A stretch of DNA of 64,000 nt from Streptomyces brevispora. GTDB lineage: Bacteria > Actinomycetota > Actinomycetes > Streptomycetales > Streptomycetaceae. A program made the translations under genes and the position numbers. The DNA lies in contig NZ_VIWW01000001.1 of NCBI RefSeq assembly GCF_007829885.1, positions 4,712,001 through 4,776,000 on the forward strand, written 5' to 3'. Position 1 is the first letter of the stretch, and each line of letters begins with the position of its first letter. Positions 9,039 through 16,617 of this stretch are shown here, one piece after another. Below the pieces are notes generated by a model. It was not told the DNA's origin. It saw nothing but the letters and a program-made list of their open reading frames with translations, and made no database searches.

Positions 9039-10466
9039 TTGGGCGTCAACGACCCGCTGCCCGCCCCCCGGCTGCCCGTCGGCCTGAAGGTGTCCGTCGA
9101 CGTCCAGCGCGATCAGCAGCCGCATCACGACGCACGGATCGAGGCCCATCTGCGGGTCGAGGCGACCCCGGTGGGGCCGGTCGACGAGGTGCCCGCCGCC
9201 GAACTCGCCGTCGTCATCGCGCTGGACGTCGCCGCGGAGCGCCGGGAGGCCGCGGCCGCCGCACTGGCCACCGCGCTGCGCGCCCTGCCCGACGGCCTCT
9301 CCTTCACGGTCCTGGGCGGCGCCGACGAGAACGGGGCACCGACCGGCTGCTATCCGTTGCGCGGCGGGTGGGCGTCGGCCGACACCGCCCAGAAGCGCCG
9401 GGCCGCGTTCAGCACGGGCCGGATCGCCGGGGCCGCCGGTGACCGGCCGCCCACCGGATACCCGGTCTGGCTCGCCACCGCCCGCGCACTGTTCGGCGAG
9501 CGCCCGCTGCCGGTACGGCACCTGCTGCTGATCACCGACGGAAGCAGTCAGGACGAGTCCGACGAAGCCGACCTGGACGACAGCGCCCTGCAGAGCGAAC
9601 TGAGGCGCTGCGCCGGCAGGTTCACCGCGGATGTGCTCGCGCTCGGCAGCGACTGGGACCCCGCGCCGCTGCTCGCCGTCGTCGAGCGGCTGCACGGCGA
9701 CCCCGTCGACGCGCCGGACCGGTTCGGCCCCGCGGTCACCGAGGCCGTGCGGCGGATCCGCCGGGTACGCAGCCCCGAACTGCCCGTCTCGGTGACCGTG
9801 CGCCCCGTGGTGCGCGGGGTGACCCTGACCGAGAACGCCCCCCGTGGGCAGGTGCTCGAACCGGTGCACCGGCGGGAGGAGCCGCGCCGGTTCGACTTCC
9901 CCACCCGCCCGTGGGAGTCGGGCGCCCGTGACTACCTCCTCACCCTGCACGTCGACGCGAGTACCGACCCGCTGGGCGTGCTGCTGCAACTGGCCACCGT
10001 CTCCGTCGGCGACTCCACCGCGGCGCTGCTGGTCCGCTGGCTGCCGCCCGGAGTCGCGGTGGGAGCGGGCACGGCCGACGGCGGGCTCGGCACCCGGACG
10101 ATGAACGTCGCCGAGCGGATGCGGGCCGCCCTCGCCTGCGGATACGACGCCCTGGACCCGATGAGCCGGGGCGAGGCCGAGCGGCAGTTCGGCCTCGCGG
10201 TGCGGCTGGCCGACGAGATCGGCGCCACCTGGGTCCTGGACCTGGTCCGCGAGGTCGCCGAGATCCTGGACGGCCCCCAGGGCGTGGTCCGGGTCGGCCC
10301 GACCGTGGACCACGCCACCGTGCGCCTGGGCCGTCTGCACATCGGCGCCGACCATCGGCTGGAACTGCCCGGCCGCGCCCCCGCGGAGCCGGTGAGATGC
10401 CCGGACTGCCGGCACCCCGCCGGGCCCTCCGCCCGGTACTGCATCGTCTGCGGAAGGCGGTTCTGA
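9039..10466 (+). CDS. VWA-domain protein with C-terminal zinc ribbon
   Basis: 475 residues. TTG start at 9039 with GGAG ten bases upstream, 42 bp after the kinase. The first ~230 residues have the von Willebrand A pattern: a hydrophobic strand ending in Asp (LAVVIALD), helices, then HLLLITDGSSQDE and FTADVLALGSDWD. The metal site looks degenerate: the first motif is D-V-A-A-E, not DxSxS. A beta-rich middle part follows, and the last 23 residues form a C-x2-C...C-x2-C ribbon (RCPDCRH, YCIVCGRRF). The zinc ribbon echoes those of the kinase, so the two may bind each other or a shared partner (inference). Its stop overlaps the next ATG (TGATG). Confidence 0.8.
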   Translation: MGVNDPLPAPRLPVGLKVSVDVQRDQQPHHDARIEAHLRVEATPVGPVDEVPAAELAVVIALDVAAERREAAAAALATALRALPDGLSFTVLGGADENGAPTGCYPLRGGWASADTAQKRRAAFSTGRIAGAAGDRPPTGYPVWLATARALFGERPLPVRHLLLITDGSSQDESDEADLDDSALQSELRRCAGRFTADVLALGSDWDPAPLLAVVERLHGDPVDAPDRFGPAVTEAVRRIRRVRSPELPVSVTVRPVVRGVTLTENAPRGQVLEPVHRREEPRRFDFPTRPWESGARDYLLTLHVDASTDPLGVLLQLATVSVGDSTAALLVRWLPPGVAVGAGTADGGLGTRTMNVAERMRAALACGYDALDPMSRGEAERQFGLAVRLADEIGATWVLDLVREVAEILDGPQGVVRVGPTVDHATVRLGRLHIGADHRLELPGRAPAEPVRCPDCRHPAGPSARYCIVCGRRF

Positions 10467-11491
10467 TGCCCCGGCCGAACCGGTGGACACGCGCCTTGCG
10501 GACCCGCGGGCAGGGCGGCTTCCGCACCAGGAGGCTGCTCGAACTGCACCTGGCCGTAATGGTGGTGACCGCACTCACCTCGATGACCGTCCTGCTGGTG
10601 TCCTACCGCGAGGTGCAGAACTCCGCGGGAGAGATGCGCACCCATGGCGCCCCGGCCGTCCAGGGAGTCGCCGCCACCCAACTGGCGCTGCTGCGCGCCC
10701 ACCAAGAGGCACAGGACTCGGTCGACCGCGGGATCGACCACGTGATCGGCGCCGGAGCACGGTACGAGAACCAGCTGTCCGCCGCCGACCAGGGCCTGTC
10801 CCGGCTCTCCGACGTACAGCTCGACGGCGAACGCGGCCGGGGCGTGCTCGAAACGGTCAACGGCCTGCTGACCTCGTACAGCAGCTCGATGACGCCCGGA
10901 GCGGTCAAGTACGTCTCCGACGACAGCATGCAGCAGGAGAAGTTCACGGAGGCCCAACGCATCCTCAGCAGGCCGGGCACCGGAGTGGTGCCGCGCCTGG
11001 ACGTCCTGCAGAAACACCAGATGCAGCGGGTCGACAGGGTCAGCTCCATGGGGGCACTCCAGCGAACCGGCTGGGTGATCGCCGAACTGGGCCTGCTGGT
11101 CATGGCTCTGACCGTGCTCTCCGCGCTGTGGCTGCTGCGCGGCCGCTGCGGGCGCAGCCACGACCCCTGGCTGCTGCTGTCACTGCTGGCGGCCGTCGCC
11201 CTGGCCGTCTTCCCGCTGTGGGCGACCGCCGCCACCCAGGAACGGCTGGACACCGCCCGCCACCTGCTGAGCAGGATCGATGAGCGCGCCCATGACAACG
11301 CCCCCGAGGAACTGGCCGACTCCCAGCAGGACGTCACCCTCGACTCCACGGACCTGCGCGGCAGGCTGGCTGCCCAGAGCTGGCAGAGCTGGACGTACTA
11401 CGGGGCGCTGGGCGGCGGCGCACTGATCGTCCTGCTGCCCGCCGCCGCCGTCTGCCGACGGCTCAACGCCGACTACTGGAGGGCCGGATGA
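10466..11491 (+). CDS. Four-helix membrane sensor protein, GlnX-like
   Basis: 341 residues; ATG shares a base with the preceding stop. Predicted membrane spans are near 28-48, 190-213, 230-250 and 308-328. Between spans 1 and 2 is a ~140-residue, helix-rich extracytoplasmic segment beginning VSYREVQNSAGEMR, like the four-helix sensor bundles of chemoreceptors. Between spans 3 and 4 is a second helical loop. This matches the layout described for mycobacterial GlnX, which passes the state of lipoprotein GlnH to PknG. I infer the same job here from position: kinase upstream, binding lipoprotein directly downstream with an ATGA overlap. Confidence 0.7.
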   Translation: MPRPNRWTRALRTRGQGGFRTRRLLELHLAVMVVTALTSMTVLLVSYREVQNSAGEMRTHGAPAVQGVAATQLALLRAHQEAQDSVDRGIDHVIGAGARYENQLSAADQGLSRLSDVQLDGERGRGVLETVNGLLTSYSSSMTPGAVKYVSDDSMQQEKFTEAQRILSRPGTGVVPRLDVLQKHQMQRVDRVSSMGALQRTGWVIAELGLLVMALTVLSALWLLRGRCGRSHDPWLLLSLLAAVALAVFPLWATAATQERLDTARHLLSRIDERAHDNAPEELADSQQDVTLDSTDLRGRLAAQSWQSWTYYGALGGGALIVLLPAAAVCRRLNADYWRAG

Positions 11492-12726
11492 CCCGGCGAA
11501 GCCACGCCCTGCTGCTCGTCCTGACCCTGCTCCTGACCGCCGCGGGCTGCGGGCTCTCGGCCCCGGGCGGCAGCGACGAGGAGCCGAAGGTGACGATCCT
11601 CGGCCCGTGGACCGACGAACAGGAGCGGCACTTCAAGGAGGTGCTGGACGACTTCGGCATCCCGTACACCTACCAGGGGACCGCCGCCACCCGCGAGGTG
11701 CTGCTCGCCGAGGTCCAGGCCGGCAATCCGCCCGACATCGCGATCCTGCCGGGCGTCGGCGAACTCGTCGAGTACGCCGTCGAGAAGCGGCTGCGCTCAC
11801 TGCGCGGGCTGTACGAGCCCAAGGAGTACGGGAAGCCCTGGCAGCCCGAGGCGGAGGGCATGGACGGCCATCTGTGGGTACCGCTCAAGGCCGACCTCAA
11901 GTCGATCGTCTGGTACCGCGAGGACACGCCCCCGCCTCCGGCCCCCGCCCGGCTGGACTCCTGGTGCATCGGCATGGGCGACGACGGCGCGTCCGGCTGG
12001 CCCGGCAGCGACTGGATCGAGGACCTGATCCTGCAGACAGCGGGCCCGGTCGCCTACGCGCGCTGGGCGACCGGCGACATGTCGTGGACCGACAAACGCG
12101 TGAGGAAGGCCTGGACCACCTGGGCCGGACTGCTCGACCAGGATCCGAAGGTGGCCCGGAACGCGCTGTTGGACGACCACCGGGGCCCGGTCGGGGGACA
12201 CGGGCTGCTGTTCGGCGGCGGCTGCGACCTGGAGCACCAGGGCTCCTTCGCCCGCGCCTTCTACGGGGACCGCGAGGAGCAGGCCCGCTTCGTGGACTCC
12301 GCGCCACTGCTGCCCGGCGGCCGGTACACGGTGAAGGCCCACGAGGTGTCGGCCGACTTCGCCGCGCTGTTCGGCCGCAGCGGCCCGGCCCGTGACATGA
12401 TCAGGCGGCTCGCCTCCCGGTCCGCGCAGGAGGACTGGGGGCGCAAGGGCGGGGTGTTCTCGGCGAACGCGGCGGTCCCGGCCAGGACGGGCGCGGTCGA
12501 GAAGCAGATCAGCAGCCGCCTCGCCGACCAGCGGGTGCCGCTCTGCCTGGACGCCTCCGACGTCATGCCGGCCGCCGTGCGGGACGCGTTCTACGAGGCG
12601 GTGCTGCTCACCGTCGCGCACCCGGACAAACCCGTACTGGACCGGCTGAAGGACATCCAGAAGGTCCAGGACGCCCAGCCCCGCGACACCCCGCGGCTGA
12701 CCGACGTGTGCAGCAGGCCACAGTGA
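11488..12726 (+). CDS. Extracellular solute-binding lipoprotein, last gene of the protease-kinase operon
   Basis: 412 residues, start overlapping the membrane gene stop (ATGA). The N-terminus is a lipoprotein signal with lipobox LTAAGC (Cys ~21). The body resembles type-1 solute-binding proteins: PKVTILGPWTDEQERHFKEV, then GNPPDIAILPGVGELVEYA, a Trp-rich centre (SGWPGSDWIEDLIL) and GGCDLEHQG. No ABC permease or ATPase genes are adjacent, so it probably feeds a receptor, not a transporter, as GlnH does in mycobacteria. The ligand cannot be told. The fold looks more sugar/oligosaccharide-binding than amino-acid-binding, which would separate it from GlnH. Confidence 0.8.
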   Translation: MTRRSHALLLVLTLLLTAAGCGLSAPGGSDEEPKVTILGPWTDEQERHFKEVLDDFGIPYTYQGTAATREVLLAEVQAGNPPDIAILPGVGELVEYAVEKRLRSLRGLYEPKEYGKPWQPEAEGMDGHLWVPLKADLKSIVWYREDTPPPPAPARLDSWCIGMGDDGASGWPGSDWIEDLILQTAGPVAYARWATGDMSWTDKRVRKAWTTWAGLLDQDPKVARNALLDDHRGPVGGHGLLFGGGCDLEHQGSFARAFYGDREEQARFVDSAPLLPGGRYTVKAHEVSADFAALFGRSGPARDMIRRLASRSAQEDWGRKGGVFSANAAVPARTGAVEKQISSRLADQRVPLCLDASDVMPAAVRDAFYEAVLLTVAHPDKPVLDRLKDIQKVQDAQPRDTPRLTDVCSRPQ

Positions 12727-12879
12727 GCCATTGTTGATTTCCTACAAACGATGATAGGTGCGGGCTGGCACTTCGCCTGCATGTTCCGGGGCTTCTGTCA
12801 GGCTCCACCAGGAAACCGGGCGGGAGACTGTACGGAGTGGACGGCAGGATTTTCTTGCCGGGCTTCGTAGGGTCGGTAC
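12727..12879 (+). promoter_or_regulatory. Promoter region of accB
   Basis: An AT-rich patch (12729-12760) contains TTGTTG at 12731 and TAGGTG at 12755, 18 bp apart, a weak housekeeping-type pair. The rest is an untranslated leader. There is no gene. Confidence 0.35.
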
Positions 12880-14463
12880 ATGACCGTTGTGGACGAAACC
12901 CCGGGCGAGCAGAGCGACACCCGTGGCCGTGTGGCCGAACTGCTGGCCCTGCGCGAGCAGGCCCGGCGCGGACCGAGTGACAGGGCGACCGAGGCGCAGC
13001 ATGCCAAGGGCAAGCTGACGGCACGTGAGCGCATCGCCCTCCTCCTGGACGAGGGATCGTTCCACGAGGTCGAGCAGCTGCGCCGGCACCGGGCGACCGG
13101 CTTCGGCCTGGAGGAGAAGAAGCCGTACACCGACGGTGTCATCACCGGCTGGGGCACGGTCGAGGGCCGGACGGTCTTCGTCTACGCGCACGACTTCCGG
13201 ATCTTCGGCGGCGCTCTGGGCGAGGCCCATGCCACGAAGATCCACAAGATCATGGACATGGCCATCTCGGCCGGTGCCCCGCTGGTCTCCCTGAACGACG
13301 GCGCGGGCGCCCGGATCCAGGAGGGCGTCTCCGCGCTCGCCGGCTACGGCGGGATCTTCCAGCGCAACACCCGGGCCTCCGGTGTCATCCCGCAGATCAG
13401 CGTGATGCTCGGCCCGTGCGCGGGCGGCGCGGCCTACAGCCCGGCCCTCACCGACTTCGTCTTCATGGTCCGCGAGACCTCGCAGATGTTCATCACCGGA
13501 CCGGACGTCGTGAAGGCGGTCACCGGCGAGGAGATCACCCAGAACGGCCTCGGCGGCGCCGATGTGCACGCCGAGACCTCGGGCGTCGCGCACTTCGCGT
13601 ACGACGACGAGGAGACCTGCATCGCCGAGGTCCGCTACCTGATCGGGATGCTGCCCTCGAACAACCGCGAGAACCCGCCCACGGTCGAGAGCGACGACCC
13701 GGCCGACCGGCGCGGCGACGTCCTGCTGGACCTGGTGCCCGCCGACGGCAACCGCCCGTACGACATGCACAAGGTCATCGAGGAGCTCGTCGACGACGGC
13801 GACCACCTGGAGGTCCACGAGCGCTGGGCCCGCAACATCATCTGCGCCCTGGCCCGGCTGGACGGCCAGGTCGTCGGCATCGTCGCCAACCAGCCGCAGG
13901 CACTGGCCGGTGTCCTGGACATCGAGGCGAGCGAGAAGGCCGCCAGGTTCGTCCAGATGTGTGATGCGTTCAACATCCCCATCATCACTCTTCTGGATGT
14001 ACCCGGCTTTCTGCCCGGTGTGGACCAGGAGCACGGTGGAATCATCCGGCACGGGGCGAAGCTGCTCTACGCCTACTGCAACGCCACGGTGCCGAGGATC
14101 TCGCTGATCCTGCGCAAGGCCTACGGCGGTGCTTACATCGTTATGGACAGCCAGTCCATCGGTGCGGACCTCACCTATGCCTGGCCCACCAACGAGATCG
14201 CGGTGATGGGCGCCGAAGGCGCCGCGAACGTCATCTTCCGCAGGCAGATCGCCGACGCCGAGGACCCGGAGGCCATGCGGACCCGCATGGTCAAGGAGTA
14301 CAAGGCCGAACTGATGCATCCGTACTACGCCGCCGAACGAGGCCTGGTCGACGACGTCATCGACCCTGCCGAGACCCGCGAGGTTCTGATCGCCTCGCTG
14401 GCCATGCTCCGGTCCAAGCACGCCGACCTGCCGTCCCGCAAGCACGGAAACCCCCCGCAGTAG
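12880..14463 (+). CDS. accB: Acyl-CoA carboxylase beta subunit (carboxyltransferase)
   Basis: 527 residues, the usual length. It carries the biotin-dependent carboxyltransferase fold: GAPLVSLNDGAGARIQEG, MLGPCAGGAAYSPAL (oxyanion glycines) in the N-domain, and LLDVPGFLPG and GGAYIVMDS in the C-domain. Residue 420 in GGAYIV is Ile. In Streptomyces PccB/AccB work, Asp at this place restricts the enzyme towards propionyl-CoA, while Ile permits acetyl-CoA too, so an acetyl/propionyl-CoA carboxylase making malonyl- and methylmalonyl-CoA is favoured. It works with a biotinylated alpha subunit encoded elsewhere and the epsilon subunit directly downstream. Confidence 0.93.
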   Translation: MTVVDETPGEQSDTRGRVAELLALREQARRGPSDRATEAQHAKGKLTARERIALLLDEGSFHEVEQLRRHRATGFGLEEKKPYTDGVITGWGTVEGRTVFVYAHDFRIFGGALGEAHATKIHKIMDMAISAGAPLVSLNDGAGARIQEGVSALAGYGGIFQRNTRASGVIPQISVMLGPCAGGAAYSPALTDFVFMVRETSQMFITGPDVVKAVTGEEITQNGLGGADVHAETSGVAHFAYDDEETCIAEVRYLIGMLPSNNRENPPTVESDDPADRRGDVLLDLVPADGNRPYDMHKVIEELVDDGDHLEVHERWARNIICALARLDGQVVGIVANQPQALAGVLDIEASEKAARFVQMCDAFNIPIITLLDVPGFLPGVDQEHGGIIRHGAKLLYAYCNATVPRISLILRKAYGGAYIVMDSQSIGADLTYAWPTNEIAVMGAEGAANVIFRRQIADAEDPEAMRTRMVKEYKAELMHPYYAAERGLVDDVIDPAETREVLIASLAMLRSKHADLPSRKHGNPPQ

Positions 14464-14527
14464 TCCGCGGCCCCGCAGCACCCTGCAAGGCCCCGCGAAG
14501 ACCTGCCGAGAAGACGGAGAGAGATAC

Positions 14528-14731
14528 ATGAGCACTGCCGCCGAGTCCGTGCTGCGCGTCGAGAAGGGTCTTGCCGACCCCGAGGAGCTGGCCGCCATAA
14601 CCGCGGTCCTCCTCGCCCGCGCCGCGGCCCAGCCCGCGGACGCCCCCACCCGCCGCGGTCGCAACACGGCCGGCTGGCGCCGCCTGGAGCGCACCCCCGG
14701 CTTCCGGGCCCCCCACAGCTGGCAGGGCTGA
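14528..14731 (+). CDS. accE: Acyl-CoA carboxylase epsilon subunit
   Basis: 67 residues, ATG with a GGAGAGAG site 5 bp away, 64 bp after accB. Small epsilon subunits stabilise the actinobacterial alpha-beta complex. The pattern LRVEKGLADPEELAAITAVL followed by a Trp-containing tail (AGWRRLER...SWQG) is typical. It is likely co-transcribed with accB and followed by a hairpin terminator. Confidence 0.9.
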   Translation: MSTAAESVLRVEKGLADPEELAAITAVLLARAAAQPADAPTRRGRNTAGWRRLERTPGFRAPHSWQG

Positions 14732-14805
14732 CCCCCTCCGGCACGGTCGAGCCCGTCCGGCGTCCGAGGACAGGGCACGGCCGAAGGCCGGGCGCGCACA
14801 GCGAA

Positions 14806-14837
14806 AGGCCCCGCACTCCCGAGGGAGCGCGGGGCCT
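14806..14837. terminator. Hairpin between convergent accE and cvnD
   Basis: AGGCCCCGCACTCCC (14806-14820) pairs with GGAGCGCGGGGCCT (14824-14837). It lies between convergent genes and could end transcription from both sides. Confidence 0.75.
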
Positions 14838-14862
14838 CACGTACATCCGGACGCGAGTGGAC

Positions 14863-15444
14863 CTACCGCAGGCGTGCCATCAGCGCATGCTCCACCAGAG
14901 TGATCAACGCACTCTTCGCATCCGCCCGATGCCGCGCATCCGTGATCAGAATCGGGGTGTCGGGTCCGATCTGGAGCGCTTCGCGTACCTCGTCGGGGGT
15001 GTAGGGCTGGTGTCCGTCGAAGCCGTTGAGGGCGATGACGAAGGGGAGTCCGCTGTTCTCGAAGTAGTCGACTGCGGGGAAGCAGTCGGCGAGGCGGCGG
15101 GTGTCGACGAGGACGACGGCGCCGATGGCGCCGCGTACGAGGTCGTCCCACATGAACCAGAAGCGGTCCTGACCGGGTGTACCGAAGAGGTACAGGATCA
15201 GGTCCTGGTCCAGGGTGATGCGTCCGAAGTCCATGGCCACCGTCGTGGTGGTCTTGCCCCCGGTGTGTGTCAGGTCGTCGATGCCCGCGGACGCGGACGT
15301 CATCACGGCTTCGGTGCGCAGCGGATTGATCTCCGAAACGGCACCGACAAACGTGGTCTTACCCACGCCGAAGCCCCCTGCCACCACGATCTTCGCCGAG
15401 GTAGTGGAGCGGGCCGCTCCGCCGCTAGAGCTTGCGAAGTCCAC
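14863..15444 (-). CDS. cvnD: Conservon GTPase-like protein CvnD (operon 1)
   Basis: 193 residues. Ras-like features: P-loop GGFGVGKTT, a Thr-rich switch (GGKTTTTVAMDFG), LFGTPGQDRF (G3-like, DxxG replaced by GTPG), and ALNGFDG in place of NKxD. This is the fourth protein of Streptomyces conservons, which associates at the membrane with CvnA-C in a G-protein-like assembly. It overlaps the end of cvnC by 20 bp. It differs from the second cvnD (20166-20747) at only a few residues, and 410 bp of the two are identical. Confidence 0.93.
   Translation of the reverse strand: MDFASSSGGAARSTTSAKIVVAGGFGVGKTTFVGAVSEINPLRTEAVMTSASAGIDDLTHTGGKTTTTVAMDFGRITLDQDLILYLFGTPGQDRFWFMWDDLVRGAIGAVVLVDTRRLADCFPAVDYFENSGLPFVIALNGFDGHQPYTPDEVREALQIGPDTPILITDARHRADAKSALITLVEHALMARLR
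14951..15360 (-). repeat. 410-bp identical tract shared by the two cvnD genes (copy 1)
   Basis: Base-by-base comparison shows no difference from 20254-20663, in the same orientation, offset exactly 5303 bp. Immediately outside, identity falls to about 75% (left) and about 84% (right). See the matching entry and finding. Confidence 0.93.
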
Positions 15445-16105
15445 TGAGCACCCTTTCGAGCAGTGTCACATCTGGCTGGCCGCCGGCGGACTCTTCGCCG
15501 CCGGGCTGGTGGATAGCGACGAGTCCGGCCTCTGCCAGGTCGGCTACGAGGATCCGGGCAACGCCGAGAGGGATCGAGAGCAGGGCCGAGATCTCGGCCA
15601 CCGACTTGATCTCGATGCACAGCCGGCAGATCCGCTGGTGCTCGGGCAACTGCCCTTGCAGCCGGGACGGATCAGCCGTAGTACTGACCAACGCCTCAAT
15701 GGCGAGTTGGTAGCGCGGTCGGGTCCGACCGCCTGTCATGGCGTACGGACGAACGAGTGGATTGTGGGCGGCGGGAGCATCCGGCTCGGCGTTCCAGCGC
15801 GGCTGCACCGGCTCAATACGGGGTGGCGGCTGCGGGGAGTCGTACCGGTGCGGGCGCTGCGGCCGTTGGGGCTGCTGAGGCCCCTGCGAACCCTGCGTGT
15901 TCTGCGGCCAGTCGTCCGAGCCCCGCGCTTCCTGCTGCGGCCAGTCGTCCGGGCCCTGAGCGCGCCGAGGCTGCCGGGACGGCTGAAAAGGCTGCTGCGC
16001 GTCCTGTCTGCCGGGTGCGGAGGGGAAGTCGAAGCCATCGCCCCTGTGCTCACCCGGTACCTGCTGATCACCATTGAACTGGTGTCCGCCTGGGGGTGTA
16101 CCCAC
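15425..16105 (-). CDS. cvnC: Conservon protein CvnC, DUF742 (operon 1)
   Basis: 226 residues from GTG 16105, chosen for an excellent GGAGGAGG site 4 bp upstream; the frame is open further but without a start signal. The N-terminal ~105 residues are disordered and Gln/Pro/Arg-rich (QGPQQPQRPQRP). The C-terminal ~115 residues are the DUF742 winged-helix-like domain (LVRPYAMTGGRTRPRYQLAI, LLSIPLGVARILVADLAEAG). The long disordered arm is absent from the second CvnC. It overlaps cvnD by 20 bp. Confidence 0.9.
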   Translation of the reverse strand: MGTPPGGHQFNGDQQVPGEHRGDGFDFPSAPGRQDAQQPFQPSRQPRRAQGPDDWPQQEARGSDDWPQNTQGSQGPQQPQRPQRPHRYDSPQPPPRIEPVQPRWNAEPDAPAAHNPLVRPYAMTGGRTRPRYQLAIEALVSTTADPSRLQGQLPEHQRICRLCIEIKSVAEISALLSIPLGVARILVADLAEAGLVAIHQPGGEESAGGQPDVTLLERVLSGLRKL

Positions 16106-16193
16106 GATTCCTCCTCCGACTGCCGGTCCCGGTCCCAGTGGGTCCGCGCACCGCACCTTATGGCGCGGTGCCGCGAAACGCACTGTCTGTCTA

Positions 16194-16616
16194 CTAGTTA
16201 AGAAGACTTCCCTGAAGCTCGGCGCGGAGGTCCGGGGTGAGGACACTGCCCGCGCGGTCGACCAGAAGTGCCATTTCGTACCCAACCAAACCGATATCGG
16301 CGTCCGGGTGTGCAAGAACGGCCAAGGAAGATCCATCGGAGACAGACATGATGAAGAGGAATCCTCGCTCCATCTCCACAACAGTCTGATTCACGGCGCC
16401 GCCTTCGAAGATCCGCGAGGCACCCGCGGTCAGTGAGGTCAGACCGGAGGCGACAGCTGCCAGCTGGTCGGCGCGGTCACGTGGAAATCCCTCGGACATC
16501 GCCAGCAGGAGTCCGTCCGCGGAGACCACCACCGTGTGCGACACCCCGGGGGTGTTGTCCACGAAGTTGGTGATCAACCAGTTCAGATTCTGCGCCGCCT
16601 GGCTTATCGGGCTCAC
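16194..16616 (-). CDS. cvnB: Conservon roadblock/LC7 protein CvnB (operon 1)
   Basis: 140 residues, starting one base after the cvnA stop. Roadblock fold (dynein-light-chain/MglB-like): ISQAAQNLNWLITNFVDN, VVVSADGLLLAMSEG, GFLFIMSVSDGSSLAVLAHP. Such proteins act as regulators (often activating proteins) for the partner small GTPase, here CvnD. Very similar to the second CvnB in protein but clearly diverged in DNA, unlike cvnD. Confidence 0.92.
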   Translation of the reverse strand: MSPISQAAQNLNWLITNFVDNTPGVSHTVVVSADGLLLAMSEGFPRDRADQLAAVASGLTSLTAGASRIFEGGAVNQTVVEMERGFLFIMSVSDGSSLAVLAHPDADIGLVGYEMALLVDRAGSVLTPDLRAELQGSLLN

Positions 16617-16617
16617 A

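Noticed and set aside
11488..12726. Binding lipoprotein as part of an ABC importer
   Set aside because: No permease or ATPase gene adjoins it; neighbours are a kinase and a membrane sensor, so a receptor role is more likely.
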